From an uncultured Stenotrophomonas sp. (GTDB lineage Bacteria; Pseudomonadota; Gammaproteobacteria; Xanthomonadales; Xanthomonadaceae): a stretch of DNA of 64,000 nucleotides. The notes under the pieces are model-generated. The model saw nothing but the letters and a program-made list of their open reading frames with translations, searched no databases and was not told the origin of the DNA. This document shows positions 40,110-48,936 of this stretch, piece after piece (positions within the stretch are counted from its first letter, which is position 1; the number at the start of each line of letters is the position of its first letter). The translations under genes were made by a program, and so were the position numbers. The stretch is from assembly GCF_913778665.1 (NCBI RefSeq), contig NZ_CAJYVQ010000009.1, forward strand, positions 186,001 to 250,000, written 5' to 3'.

Positions 40110-41537
40110 TCACTTGCCCCGCAAACGGCTGTGCCTGAACCCGTAGCAGAAATAGATCACGAAACCGACGAACGTCCACACGCCCATCAACATCCAGTTG
40201 TGCATCGTCATCGCCGACAGCAGCGCCAGGCAGCTGAGTACGCCCAGGCTGCAGATCAGCCAGGCCATCGGCATGCGGAACGGGCGCGGAAGGTCGGGCT
40301 GGGTGCGGCGCAGGATCAGCACGCCGGCACACACCGCGGCGAACGCGATCAGCGTACCCATCGAGGTCAGTTCACCGAGGATGTCCAGCGGGAACAGCGC
40401 CGCCAGCAGCGCGATGCCGATGCCGGTGATCACGGTGTTGATGTGCGGGGTGCGGTACTTCGGGTGGATCTTGGTGAACACTGGCGGCAGCAGGCCATCG
40501 CGGCCCATGATCATGAAGATGCGCGGCTGGCCGATGATCATCACCAGTACCACCGAGGACAGGCCGACCAGTGCGCCGACCTCGACCACCCAGCGCAGCC
40601 AGCCCAGCTGCGGATGCGCGGCCACCGCAGTCACCACCGGCTCATCGGTACCGAGCAGTTGGTACGGCACCAGGCCGGTCATCACCGCGGCCATCGCGAT
40701 GTACAGCACGGTGCAGACCACCAGCGACAGCATCATGCCAATCGGCATGTCACGCTGCGGGTTCTTCGATTCCTGCGCCGCCACCGACACCGCCTCGAAG
40801 CCGATGTAGGCGAAAAACACCATCGCCGCACCGCGCAGCACGCCTTCCATGCCGTACTTGCCGGGGCCTTCGTTGGCGGGGATGAACGGCGTCCAGTTGC
40901 TGGTATCCACGTACTTCCAGCCGACCACGATGACCAGCACGATCAGGCCCGTCTTGAGCACGACCATGGCCATGTTCATCGCCGAGGATTTGCTGATACC
41001 GACGTAGCACAGCCAGGTCAGCAGCAGCACCAGCCCAGCCGCAGGCAGGTTGGCAATCGCGCCGGTCGGGCGCAGCTGCGCGTCCAGTGGTGCACTGACC
41101 AGGGCCGCCGGCAAATGGATGTCGAACTGGCTGAGCAGGCTGAGGAAGTAGCCGGTCCAGCTGACCGCGACCGCCGAGGCGGACACACCGTATTCCAGCA
41201 CCAGCATCCAGCCGATGAACCAGGCCGAGAGCTCGCCGAAGGTCGCATAGGTATAGGTGTAGGCACTGCCGGAAACCGGCACCATCGAGGCGAACTCGGC
41301 GTAGGCCAGCGCGCAGAAGGCGCAGCAGATCGCGGCCAGCACGAACGACAGCATGATCGCCGGGCCGGCGTGGTTGGCGGCGGCTTGGCCGGTGATGACG
41401 AAGATGCCGCCGCCGATCACCGCGCCGATGCCGAGGGCGGTCAGGCCCCAGGGGCCGAGGTGGCGGCGCAGGCTCAGGCCGTTGGCGTCTTCATGGGCGG
41501 CATGCGGGTGCTTGGTGGCCCACAGTTGCTTGAACAT
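40110..41537 (-). CDS. APC-family amino acid permease (cationic amino acid transporter type), copy 1
   Basis: 475 aa inner-membrane protein with 12 hydrophobic segments. 'LGIGAVIGGGIFVITGQAAANHAGPA' is the first helix with the substrate-binding G-x-G-I loop. 'EFASMVPVSGSAYTYTYATFGEL', 'FFAYIGFEAVSVAAQESKNPQRDMPIG' and 'MGRDGLLPPVFTKIHPKYRTPH' are CAT-type blocks. It probably exchanges or imports amino acids; the substrate cannot be read. A paralogue lies directly upstream with its own terminator between them. Confidence 0.9.
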   Translation of the reverse strand: MFKQLWATKHPHAAHEDANGLSLRRHLGPWGLTALGIGAVIGGGIFVITGQAAANHAGPAIMLSFVLAAICCAFCALAYAEFASMVPVSGSAYTYTYATFGELSAWFIGWMLVLEYGVSASAVAVSWTGYFLSLLSQFDIHLPAALVSAPLDAQLRPTGAIANLPAAGLVLLLTWLCYVGISKSSAMNMAMVVLKTGLIVLVIVVGWKYVDTSNWTPFIPANEGPGKYGMEGVLRGAAMVFFAYIGFEAVSVAAQESKNPQRDMPIGMMLSLVVCTVLYIAMAAVMTGLVPYQLLGTDEPVVTAVAAHPQLGWLRWVVEVGALVGLSSVVLVMIIGQPRIFMIMGRDGLLPPVFTKIHPKYRTPHINTVITGIGIALLAALFPLDILGELTSMGTLIAFAAVCAGVLILRRTQPDLPRPFRMPMAWLICSLGVLSCLALLSAMTMHNWMLMGVWTFVGFVIYFCYGFRHSRLRGK

Positions 41538-41580
41538 GTATGTCGGTCTTGTCGAAGCGCCGTTCGAGGCGGCGCAGGGG

Positions 41581-41612
41581 AAAACGGACGGGCCGGCGCA
41601 GGGCCGGCCCGT
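41581..41612 (-). terminator. Intrinsic terminator between the two APC permease genes
   Basis: On the minus strand ACGGGCCGGC-CCTGC-GCCGGCCCGT, a 10-bp perfect stem, followed by CCGTTTT. The two permeases are therefore probably separate transcripts. Confidence 0.82.
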
Positions 41613-41619
41613 AGGGGGA

Positions 41620-43095
41620 TCAGGGCGACTTGGCCAGCTTGCTGTTACGGATGCCGTAGCCCAGGTAGATCAGCATGCCCAGCACGGTCCAGCCGACGAA
41701 CAGGTGCCAATGGACCACGAACGCCTGCCAGAACAGGAACAGGCAGGTAGCCGCGCCCAGCGGGCAGATGATCCACACCACCGGCACGCGGAACGGGCGA
41801 TGGATCTCCGGCTTGGTATAGCGCAGCACCAGCACGCCGATGCAGACCGTGGCGAAGGCCAGCAGAGTGCCCATCGAGACCAGCTCGCCCAGCACGTTCA
41901 GCGGCACCAGGCCGGCCAGTGCGGCGGCAATGACGCCGACCACGATCGTGGCGACATAGGGCGTGCGGAAGCGGGCGTGGACCTTGCCGAAGAGCTTGGG
42001 CAGCAGGCCGTCGCGCGAGATGGTGTAGGCGATGCGGGTCTGTCCCATCATCATCACCAGCACCACCGAGGACAGGCCGGCGATGGCACCGATCTCAACG
42101 AACGTCTTCAGCCAGGACAGGGTCGGGTACGGCTCCAGCGCAGTGGCGACCGGCTTGTCGGTGCCCAGCAGGTGGTACGGCATCATGCCGGTCAGCACTG
42201 CGCAGACGATGATGTAGACGATGGTGCACACCGCCAGCGAGCCAAGCAGGCCGATCGGCATGTTGCGCTGCGGATCCTTGGTCTCGCCGGCGGCGGTGGA
42301 GACCGCGTCGAAGCCGATGTAGGCGAAGAACACGATGGTGGCGGCGCGGAAGATGCCGCTCCAGCCGAACTCACCCGGCACGCCGGTGTTTTCCGGAATG
42401 AACGGCTGCCAGTTGGCCGGGTCGATGTGGGCCGCGCCGATACCGATGAACAGGCAGATGACGGTGACCTTGATCGCCACGATGATCGCGTTGACGAAGG
42501 CCGACTGGGTCACGCCCACGTACAGCAGGCCGGACACCGCCGCCACGATCAGCACCGCCGGCAGATTGAACAGCTTGCCGGAGGAGACGAACTCGCTGCC
42601 GGTCCAGGCGATGGGCGCGGCGCTGAGCAGGTCCGGGAACGGCATGTGCAGCGTGGTGGTGATGAAGCTGATCAGGTACGCCGACCAGCCCACCGCGACC
42701 GAGGCCGAGGCGAACAGGTATTCCAGCACCAGGCACCAGCCGATGAACCAGGCCATGCCTTCGCCGAGGGTGGCGTAGGAATAGGAGTAGGCACTGCCAG
42801 AAACCGGCATCATCGCCGCGAACTCGGCGTAGCACAGGCCCGCCAGGGCGCAGGCGAAACCGGCGATCACGAACGACAGCATCACTGCCGGGCCGGCGTG
42901 ATTGGCCGCGGCCTGGCCGGTCAGCACGAAGATACCAGCGCCGATCACCGCACCCACGCCCAGCAGGATGAGGTGTTTAGCCGTGAGGGTCCGTTTCAAC
43001 GTGGCTTCGCCGTCCAGGCTGCCTTCGATGGGTTCGCCGGCATCGACGTGCCCGGCCGGCTGGACCGGCTTGACCCTCAACAGAGCTTTCAGCAT
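41620..43095 (-). CDS. APC-family amino acid permease (cationic amino acid transporter type), copy 2
   Basis: 491 aa. Same architecture as copy 1 ('LLGVGAVIGAGIFVLTGQAAANHAGPA', 'EFAAMMPVSGSAYSYSYATLGEG', 'FFAYIGFDAVSTAAGETKDPQRNMPIG', 'ISRDGLLPKLFGKVHARFRTPY'), clearly a paralogue by tandem duplication. ATG 43095 with AGGAAG behind it was chosen; the frame is open 60 codons earlier but those residues are not permease-like. It has an N-terminal extension of ~20 residues relative to copy 1. Substrate unknown. Confidence 0.9.
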   Translation of the reverse strand: MLKALLRVKPVQPAGHVDAGEPIEGSLDGEATLKRTLTAKHLILLGVGAVIGAGIFVLTGQAAANHAGPAVMLSFVIAGFACALAGLCYAEFAAMMPVSGSAYSYSYATLGEGMAWFIGWCLVLEYLFASASVAVGWSAYLISFITTTLHMPFPDLLSAAPIAWTGSEFVSSGKLFNLPAVLIVAAVSGLLYVGVTQSAFVNAIIVAIKVTVICLFIGIGAAHIDPANWQPFIPENTGVPGEFGWSGIFRAATIVFFAYIGFDAVSTAAGETKDPQRNMPIGLLGSLAVCTIVYIIVCAVLTGMMPYHLLGTDKPVATALEPYPTLSWLKTFVEIGAIAGLSSVVLVMMMGQTRIAYTISRDGLLPKLFGKVHARFRTPYVATIVVGVIAAALAGLVPLNVLGELVSMGTLLAFATVCIGVLVLRYTKPEIHRPFRVPVVWIICPLGAATCLFLFWQAFVVHWHLFVGWTVLGMLIYLGYGIRNSKLAKSP

Positions 43096-43273
43096 GCAGT
43101 ACTTCCTAGTGATCGGATGGGGTGGGACGCCGATACGTTGCCGGCAACCCTGGAATGGTGAAGGCCGCGCGAACGGCCCGCTGTACCTTAGCCAAAGCTG
43201 AAGCCAACGCACAAGCGCAATCGCAACAATGAACGGCGATAATGAGCAGTATTTTTCCAGACCTCCCCCATTC

Positions 43274-43843
43274 ATGCGCCAGACCGCCGAAACCCTTGCC
43301 GTGCTTGACGATCGCCTGCGCGGCCTGCTGCGGGACTACGCCCGCCGTGAGCCCGCCCACGACGCACTGGCTGCCGAATTCGGCATATTGTTGGACGATC
43401 CGGAAGATCCGTTCCGCCGCGAACGGCTGGCCGGGCACTTTACCGCCAGCTGCTGGCTGGTCAGCGCCGACGGCCAGCGCCTGCTGCTGACCCATCACCG
43501 CAAGCTGCAGCGCTGGCTGCAGCTGGGCGGCCATGCCGACGGCGACCGCGACCTGGCCCAGGTAGCGCTGAAGGAAGCCGAGGAGGAGTCCGGCCTGAGC
43601 GGCCTGGTGCTGGAAGACCCGGCCATCTTCGACATCGACAAGCACTGGATTCCAGAGCGCAAGGGCGTGCCGGGGCACTGGCACTACGACGTGCGTTTCG
43701 TGATGCGGGCGCTGGGTGGCGAGGCCTTCGTACTCAGCGAGGAATCGCTGGACCTGGCCTGGCGGCCGGTGACCGAAGTCGCGGCCGACCCGGAGTCGGA
43801 CGAGTCCATGCAGCGCATGGCGCGCCGGTGGTTGGCGCGTTGA
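43274..43843 (+). CDS. Nudix hydrolase
   Basis: 189 aa from ATG 43274; ATG 43229 is also in frame, but a GATAAT at 43238 looks like a -10 box. The Nudix region reads 'LGGHADGDRDLAQVALKEAEEESGL', with the helix K-E-x-x-E-E replacing the usual R-E-x-x-E-E, so metal and pyrophosphate chemistry should be kept. 'YDVRFVMRALGGEAFVLSEESLDLAWRPVTEV' in part is the Nudix beta-sheet. It hydrolyses some nucleoside-diphosphate-linked compound. Divergent from the permease. Confidence 0.85.
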   Translation: MRQTAETLAVLDDRLRGLLRDYARREPAHDALAAEFGILLDDPEDPFRRERLAGHFTASCWLVSADGQRLLLTHHRKLQRWLQLGGHADGDRDLAQVALKEAEEESGLSGLVLEDPAIFDIDKHWIPERKGVPGHWHYDVRFVMRALGGEAFVLSEESLDLAWRPVTEVAADPESDESMQRMARRWLAR

Positions 43844-43851
43844 ATGAGCCC

Positions 43852-43895
43852 GCCGGGCGTGGCCCGGCGTGCCAGTAGACCCACGCCATGCGTGG
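43852..43895. repeat. REP pair between convergent Nudix and serA genes
   Basis: GCCGGGC/GCCCGGC (43852-43868) and CCACG/CGTGG (43881-43895), with GTAG at 43875-43878 between them. Likely bidirectional terminator. Confidence 0.65.
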
Positions 43896-43910
43896 ATGGC
43901 GGGGGCCGCG

Positions 43911-45152
43911 TCAGTACAGAATGCGCGTGCGCAGCGTGCCCGGAATCGCGGCCAGTTCGTCGCGTACGGCGGCCGCCTGTTGCTCGCTGGCGGTGATGTC
44001 GATCACCACGTAGCCCACCTTCGGGTCGGTACGCAGGAACTGGCCGTCGATGTTGACGTTGTGCCGCGAGAAGATCTCGTTGACCCTGGACAGCACGCCC
44101 GGCACGTTCTGGTGGATGTGCAGCAGGCGCAGGCTGTCTTCGTGTTCAGGCAGGGTCACTTCCGGGAAGTTGACCGCCGACAGGGTGCTGCCGTTGTCGC
44201 TGTAGCGCACCAGCTTGGCCGCCACTTCCACGCCGATGTTGTCCTGCGCTTCCAGGGTGCTGCCGCCAACGTGTGGGGTCAGGATCACGTTGTCGTGGCG
44301 GGTCAGCGGCGACTCGAAGATATCGCCATTGCCCTTCGGTTCGACCGGGAACACGTCCAGCGCGGCACCGCCGATGTGGCCGCTGGCCAGCGCCGCGTCC
44401 AGCGCATCGATGTCGACCACCGTGCCGCGTGCGGCGTTGATCAGGTGCGCGCCCTTGCGCATCTTCGCCAGCTCGGTGCTGCCGATCATCCACTGCGTGG
44501 ACGGGGTTTCCGGCACGTGCAGGGTGACGATGTCGGCGCGGGCCAGCAGGTCGTCCAGGCTGGCCGCGGCGCGGGCATTGCCCAGCGCCAGCTTGGTTTC
44601 CACGTCGTGGAAGATCACCTGCATGCCGAGCGATTCGGCCAGCACGCCGACCTGGGTGCCGATGTGGCCGTATCCGATGATGCCCAGGGTCTTGCCACGC
44701 ACCTCATGGCTGCCACTGGCCGACTTCGACCAGCCGCCGCGATGGCACTCGGCATTCTTCTGCGGGATCCCTCGGGTCAGCATGATCGCCTCGGCGATCA
44801 CCAGCTCGGCCACGCTGCGGGTGTTGGAATAGGGTGCGTTGAACACCGGGATGCCGGCCAGCTCGGCCGCGTCCAGATCGACCTGGTTGGTGCCGATGCA
44901 GAAGCAGCCCACCGCGATCAGGCGCTTGGCCTCGGCCAGCACCTCGGCGCTGAGCTGGGTGCGCGAGCGGATGCCGACGATATGCGCCTCAGCGATGCGT
45001 GCCTTGAGTTCGTCTTCGGGCAGTGCCTTGGTGTGCGCCTCGATCTGGCTGTAGCCGGCGGCGCTGAACACCTCTACGGCGGTCTGGCTGACCCCCTCCA
45101 GCAACAGCACGCGGATATCCTGCTTCGGGAACGAGGTCTTCTTCGGCGACAT
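43911..45152 (-). CDS. serA: D-3-phosphoglycerate dehydrogenase
   Basis: 413 aa, E. coli-type SerA length. First step of serine synthesis: 3-phosphoglycerate to phosphohydroxypyruvate with NAD+. 'GCFCIGTNQVDLDAAELAGIPVFNAPYSNTRSVAE' in part, the Rossmann loop 'LGIIGYGHIGTQVGVLAESLGM' and the catalytic His after 'LTPHVGGST' are visible. The C-terminal ACT domain 'GVLSRVNEIFSRHNVNID' (~340-413) gives serine feedback inhibition. ATG 45152 fits the family. Divergent from a D-2-hydroxyglutarate dehydrogenase gene. Confidence 0.95.
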   Translation of the reverse strand: MSPKKTSFPKQDIRVLLLEGVSQTAVEVFSAAGYSQIEAHTKALPEDELKARIAEAHIVGIRSRTQLSAEVLAEAKRLIAVGCFCIGTNQVDLDAAELAGIPVFNAPYSNTRSVAELVIAEAIMLTRGIPQKNAECHRGGWSKSASGSHEVRGKTLGIIGYGHIGTQVGVLAESLGMQVIFHDVETKLALGNARAAASLDDLLARADIVTLHVPETPSTQWMIGSTELAKMRKGAHLINAARGTVVDIDALDAALASGHIGGAALDVFPVEPKGNGDIFESPLTRHDNVILTPHVGGSTLEAQDNIGVEVAAKLVRYSDNGSTLSAVNFPEVTLPEHEDSLRLLHIHQNVPGVLSRVNEIFSRHNVNIDGQFLRTDPKVGYVVIDITASEQQAAAVRDELAAIPGTLRTRILY

Positions 45153-45321
45153 GGGGCAACACGGCCAGTGGGACAGGGGCCGACCACTATGCCAGATCGA
45201 AGCGCCCATGGTGCAGTGCGCAATTGGTTGCATCCGTAGCTATCGGCGCGGCCGCAGGGCTGGACGCTGGCGCGTGCCACTGGCACGCTTGCCCGTTCTT
45301 CACGCCCCGCGCTGGACCGTC

Positions 45322-46710
45322 ATGACCGATTCCCGCATTGCCTCGCTGCAGCAGGCCTGTCCCGGCCTGAAGCTGAAGACCGACCCGGCCGACCTGGAGC
45401 ACTACGGGCGCGACTGGACCCGGCGCTGGACGCCGGCGCCGCTGGTGATCGCGCTGCCGGCGACGGTTGAAGAGGTGCAGGCGGTGATGCGCTGGAGCGC
45501 CGAGCACGACGTGGCGGTGGTGCCGTCCGGTGGCCGCACCGGCCTCTCCGGTGGCGCAGTAGCGGCCAACGGCGAGCTGGTGCTCAGCCTGGAACGGATG
45601 AACAAGGCGCTGGCCTACGACGCGGTCGATCGCACCCTGGTGGTGCAGGCCGGCATGCCGTTGGAAGCCGTGCACAACGCCGCGCTGGACCACGGCCTGA
45701 TCTACCCGGTGGATTTCGCCGCGCGCGGTTCCTGCTCGATCGGCGGCAACATCGCCACCAATGCCGGTGGAATCCGGGTGATCCGCTACGGCAACACCCG
45801 TGAATGGATCGCCGGCCTGAAGGTGGTCACCGCCAGCGGCGAGTTGCTGGAACTCAACAAGGGCCTGATCAAGAACTCCAGCGGCTACGACTTCCGCCAG
45901 CTGCTGATCGGCTCGGAAGGCACGCTCGGCGTGATCGTCGAGGCGACGCTGAAGCTGACCGATCCGCCGCCGGCCAGCAACGTGATGCTGCTGGCACTAC
46001 CCAGCTTCGAAGTGCTGATGCAGGTGTTCGCCGCGTTCCGCGCGCGCCTGCAGCTGCAGGCCTTCGAGTTCTTCACCGACCGGGCGCTGGAGCACGTGCT
46101 TGCCCATGGCGCGCAGGCGCCGTTCGATGAGGTGCATCCGTACTACGTGGTGACCGAATTCGCCGCCAATGACGAGGCCCAGGAGGCGGCGGCGATGGCG
46201 GCCTTCGAGGACTGCATGGGCAATGGCTGGGTCAGCGACGGCGTGATCAGTGCCAGCGATGCCCAGGCCGCCCAGCTGTGGCGCCTGCGCGAAGGCATCA
46301 CCGAATCGCTGGCGCGCTACAAACCCTACAAGAACGACGTCTCGGTACGGATCTCGGCAATGCCGGCGTTCCTGGCCGAAACCCAGGCACTGATCGGGCA
46401 GGCCTACCCGCACTTCGATGTGGTCTGGTTCGGCCACATCGGCGACGGCAACCTGCACATCAACGTGCTCAAGCCGGATGACACCAGCAACGCCGATTTC
46501 GTGGCGCAGTGCGAGCATGTGACCAAGCTGCTGGCGCAGGTGCTGGCCCGTTTCGACGGCAGCATCTCGGCCGAGCACGGTATCGGCCTGGTCAAGAAGG
46601 GCTACCTGGACAGCACCCGTGGCCCAGCCGAGATCGCCCTGATGAAGGCGGTCAAACGCGCGTTCGATCCTCAAGCGCGGCTGAATCCCGGGAAGCTGTT
46701 CGACGCCTGA
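45322..46710 (+). CDS. FAD-linked D-2-hydroxyglutarate dehydrogenase
   Basis: 462 aa. PCMH-type FAD domain ('VVPSGGRTGLSGGAV', 'VDFAARGSCSIGGNIATNAGG', 'LLIGSEGTLGVIVEATLKLTDPP') and a C-terminal oxidase domain with metal-site histidines ('VWFGHIGDGNLHINVLKPD', 'SISAEHGIGLVKK'). SerA side activity reduces 2-ketoglutarate to D-2-hydroxyglutarate. In Pseudomonas a coupled dehydrogenase next to serA returns it and drives serine synthesis. The divergent pairing here matches that. D-lactate dehydrogenase is an alternative. Confidence 0.85.
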   Translation: MTDSRIASLQQACPGLKLKTDPADLEHYGRDWTRRWTPAPLVIALPATVEEVQAVMRWSAEHDVAVVPSGGRTGLSGGAVAANGELVLSLERMNKALAYDAVDRTLVVQAGMPLEAVHNAALDHGLIYPVDFAARGSCSIGGNIATNAGGIRVIRYGNTREWIAGLKVVTASGELLELNKGLIKNSSGYDFRQLLIGSEGTLGVIVEATLKLTDPPPASNVMLLALPSFEVLMQVFAAFRARLQLQAFEFFTDRALEHVLAHGAQAPFDEVHPYYVVTEFAANDEAQEAAAMAAFEDCMGNGWVSDGVISASDAQAAQLWRLREGITESLARYKPYKNDVSVRISAMPAFLAETQALIGQAYPHFDVVWFGHIGDGNLHINVLKPDDTSNADFVAQCEHVTKLLAQVLARFDGSISAEHGIGLVKKGYLDSTRGPAEIALMKAVKRAFDPQARLNPGKLFDA

Positions 46711-46772
46711 GCCGGGCAAACGCTTCACGCAACCGTTACGCTCCACGCATCCTCACAACCGGCTTCGAAGCG

Positions 46773-47072
46773 ATGACCCGTCCACTCCTGTTGCTTGCCC
46801 TGCTGTCCCTGCCGCTGGCCGGCTTCGCTTCCAGCTTTGCCGGCACCTCGGCCGGTTCGGCCACGGGCGCATCGTCGGGATCTTCGGGCAGCAGCTCGGG
46901 CGACGACAAGGTAGTGCAGGCCGCGCGCGATGATGCGGCCGCGTTTGTTGCAAGTGACGGCCAGATCCGCGGCGCGCGCCTGCAGGCGGCACTGGTCCAC
47001 CTGCGCGAGCAAAGCGCTGCCGCGCAGCAGCAGAGTGACCTGGAGCTGGCCCGCGCCTTGCTGGCGCGTTGA
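46773..47072 (+). CDS. DUF2388-like small exported protein
   Basis: 99 aa. Signal peptide 'MTRPLLLLALLSLPLAGFA', then a Gly/Ser/Thr-rich stretch and 'QAARDDAAAFVASDGQIRGARLQAALVHLRE' in part, with 'SDLELARALLAR' at the end. This pattern is that of DUF2388 proteins, common as small periplasmic proteins of unknown role in pseudomonads, often near DUF4105 genes as here. The next gene starts 10 nt after its stop. Confidence 0.75.
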   Translation: MTRPLLLLALLSLPLAGFASSFAGTSAGSATGASSGSSGSSSGDDKVVQAARDDAAAFVASDGQIRGARLQAALVHLREQSAAAQQQSDLELARALLAR

Positions 47073-47082
47073 TCCGGGCCGC

Positions 47083-48936
47083 ATGACCTCCGCGTCATCG
47101 TTTTCTGCAGAGCCGAGCCATGCACGGCTGGGCGCCAGGCGCAGATGGGTGATTACAGCAGCCACGCATGGCGTGGCTCTACTGCTGACCGCTGACGTCG
47201 CGCACGCGGCCGATCGCCTGGAGCTCGATCCGTCCGGTCTCGATCCGTCACAGCAGCGGCTCGCCCGTCAGACCCTGGCCGACGTGCAGGCGCTGTTGCC
47301 CGAGGGCCTGTTGCGCGCAGTGCCGGCACAGGTGCAGGTGCGCTGGGCAGATGACCTGCCCGCCGATGTACACGGCCGTGCCTTCGCCGGCCGTATCACC
47401 CTGCGTCGCGAGCTGCTGGACGACAGCGTGCCCGGGGCCCGCCGCGCGCGACGCAGCGCACTGGTGCACGAGCTGACCCACGTTGCCGACCGCGGTGGCG
47501 CGGACTGGTCGCGCAGTGCGCGCTGGCGCGATCTCGCAGGCTGGCAACGCAAGCCCTGGCATCTGGGCCGTGGCGGCAACGACTTCAGTGACCGTAGTCC
47601 CGATGCCTACGAGCTGAAAGACCCGGCCGAGTACCTGGCGGTGAACGCCGAGCATTACGTGCTGGACGCCGAGTTTGCCTGCCGGCGCCCCGCGTTGGCG
47701 CAGTGGTACCAGGCGCATTTCGGAGCACCGCCGTCGCTGCCGCAGCCGCAGTGCGCTACCACGCTGCCCTTGCTGCAGGCCGAATCGGAGGAGGGCGCTG
47801 CATCGCTGCTGCAGCTTGATCCAGCCCGCGTCTACGCGGTGGACTACCTGTTCGCCGAAGGCAGCGCGCAGCCGATGAGCCGCTGGGGCCACAGCATGCT
47901 ACGGCTGGTGATCTGTCGGCCCGGCCGCGCGCCGGGCCCGGAATGCCGGCTCGATCTCCAATACCACCGCGTGCTGTCCTTCCGCGCCTTCGTCGGCGAC
48001 GTGCAGATCTCCAACTGGCGTGGCCTGACCGGCGGCTATCCCTCGCGGCTGTTCGTACTGCCGCTGCAGCAGGTAGTGGACGAGTACACCCAGGTCGAGC
48101 TGCGCGGCCTGCAGTCGCTGCCGCTGCGGCTGCAACGCGGCGAGATCGCGAGCCTGCTGGAGCGCACCGCGCAGGTGCACTGGAGCTATGACGGGCGCTA
48201 CTACTTCGTCAGCAACAATTGCGCGGTGGAAACCGCCAAGCTGCTCCAGGCCGGCGTGCCGCGCCTTGGCGAGGCCGGGCTGGCCCAGCTGAGCCCGCGC
48301 GGCGTGAAGCGCCGCCTGGCGCGGTTGCAGGTACTGGATGAGCAGGTCCTGGCTGATCGGGATTCAGCGCAGGCGCAGGGCTACTACTTCGCCTCGGCAC
48401 GCGACCACTACCAGCAGTTGTTCGATGTGGCGGCTTCGCAGCTGGAACTGCCGGTGCGCGATGTGCGCGGCTGGTTGAAGCTGCCTGCACAACAACGGGC
48501 GTCGTGGCTGCTGAAGGGCGACCTGCGCGCCAGTGCTGGCTTGCTGTTGCTGGAACAGGCCGCACAGCGGCGTGCCGAGCTGCGCGCGCGTGACGTGCTC
48601 AAGCGGCAGCTGCTGGCTGCACCGGACGGTGCGGAAACCCGCAGCCTGCGCGGCCTGCTGGAGCAGAGTGGGCAGTGGTTGCGGCCGGGGACGCTGCTGC
48701 AGAAGGGAGGCTATGGGTTGCCGCTGGGCGACGAGCAGGCGCTGCTGTCCGGGGCAGTGGCCACTGCCAGTGCGCGGGCGGTGCCGGCATGGCAGGCACT
48801 GCGTGTCCAGTTGCGGCAGCAGCTGCCAGTGAAGCAGCGCGGGGAAATGGACGCGATCGATGCCAATCTGGCCGCGCTCGGTGCGCATCTGCGCGAGCAG
48901 GCCGTGACGCCGTCTACTGGCGCGGAAGCTCGATGA
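47083..48936 (+). CDS. DUF4105 (Lnb-like) envelope protein with an HELTH motif
   Basis: 617 aa from ATG 47083. The N-terminal part holds 'ALVHELTHVADR', a zinc-metallopeptidase-like HExxH. The central DUF4105 domain has 'SRWGHSMLRLVI' and 'YYFVSNNCAVETAKLL', giving the His/Cys pair of the papain-like permuted fold that includes Lnb lipoprotein N-acyltransferases. A signal peptide (~residues 16-43, 'RRRWVITAATHGVALLLTAD...AHA') is encoded across two SMAG-like hairpins (separate entry). The exact start is uncertain; GTG 47149 is an alternative. Biochemical role unknown. Confidence 0.75.
   Translation: MTSASSFSAEPSHARLGARRRWVITAATHGVALLLTADVAHAADRLELDPSGLDPSQQRLARQTLADVQALLPEGLLRAVPAQVQVRWADDLPADVHGRAFAGRITLRRELLDDSVPGARRARRSALVHELTHVADRGGADWSRSARWRDLAGWQRKPWHLGRGGNDFSDRSPDAYELKDPAEYLAVNAEHYVLDAEFACRRPALAQWYQAHFGAPPSLPQPQCATTLPLLQAESEEGAASLLQLDPARVYAVDYLFAEGSAQPMSRWGHSMLRLVICRPGRAPGPECRLDLQYHRVLSFRAFVGDVQISNWRGLTGGYPSRLFVLPLQQVVDEYTQVELRGLQSLPLRLQRGEIASLLERTAQVHWSYDGRYYFVSNNCAVETAKLLQAGVPRLGEAGLAQLSPRGVKRRLARLQVLDEQVLADRDSAQAQGYYFASARDHYQQLFDVAASQLELPVRDVRGWLKLPAQQRASWLLKGDLRASAGLLLLEQAAQRRAELRARDVLKRQLLAAPDGAETRSLRGLLEQSGQWLRPGTLLQKGGYGLPLGDEQALLSGAVATASARAVPAWQALRVQLRQQLPVKQRGEMDAIDANLAALGAHLREQAVTPSTGAEAR
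47107..47185. repeat. SMAG-like hairpins lying inside a coding sequence
   Basis: AGCCG...CGGCT hairpin at 47111-47129 (within GCAGAGCCGAGCCATGCACG) and AGCCACGC/GCGTGGCT at 47160-47178 followed by CTAC. Both resemble intergenic repeats of the window but fall in codons ~9-34 of the DUF4105 gene. Confidence 0.65.

Noticed and set aside
39939..43161. Two ~600-codon plus-strand frames opposite the APC permeases
   Set aside because: The products are Arg/His/Gln-rich low-complexity shadows of membrane proteins; the permease frames are clear.
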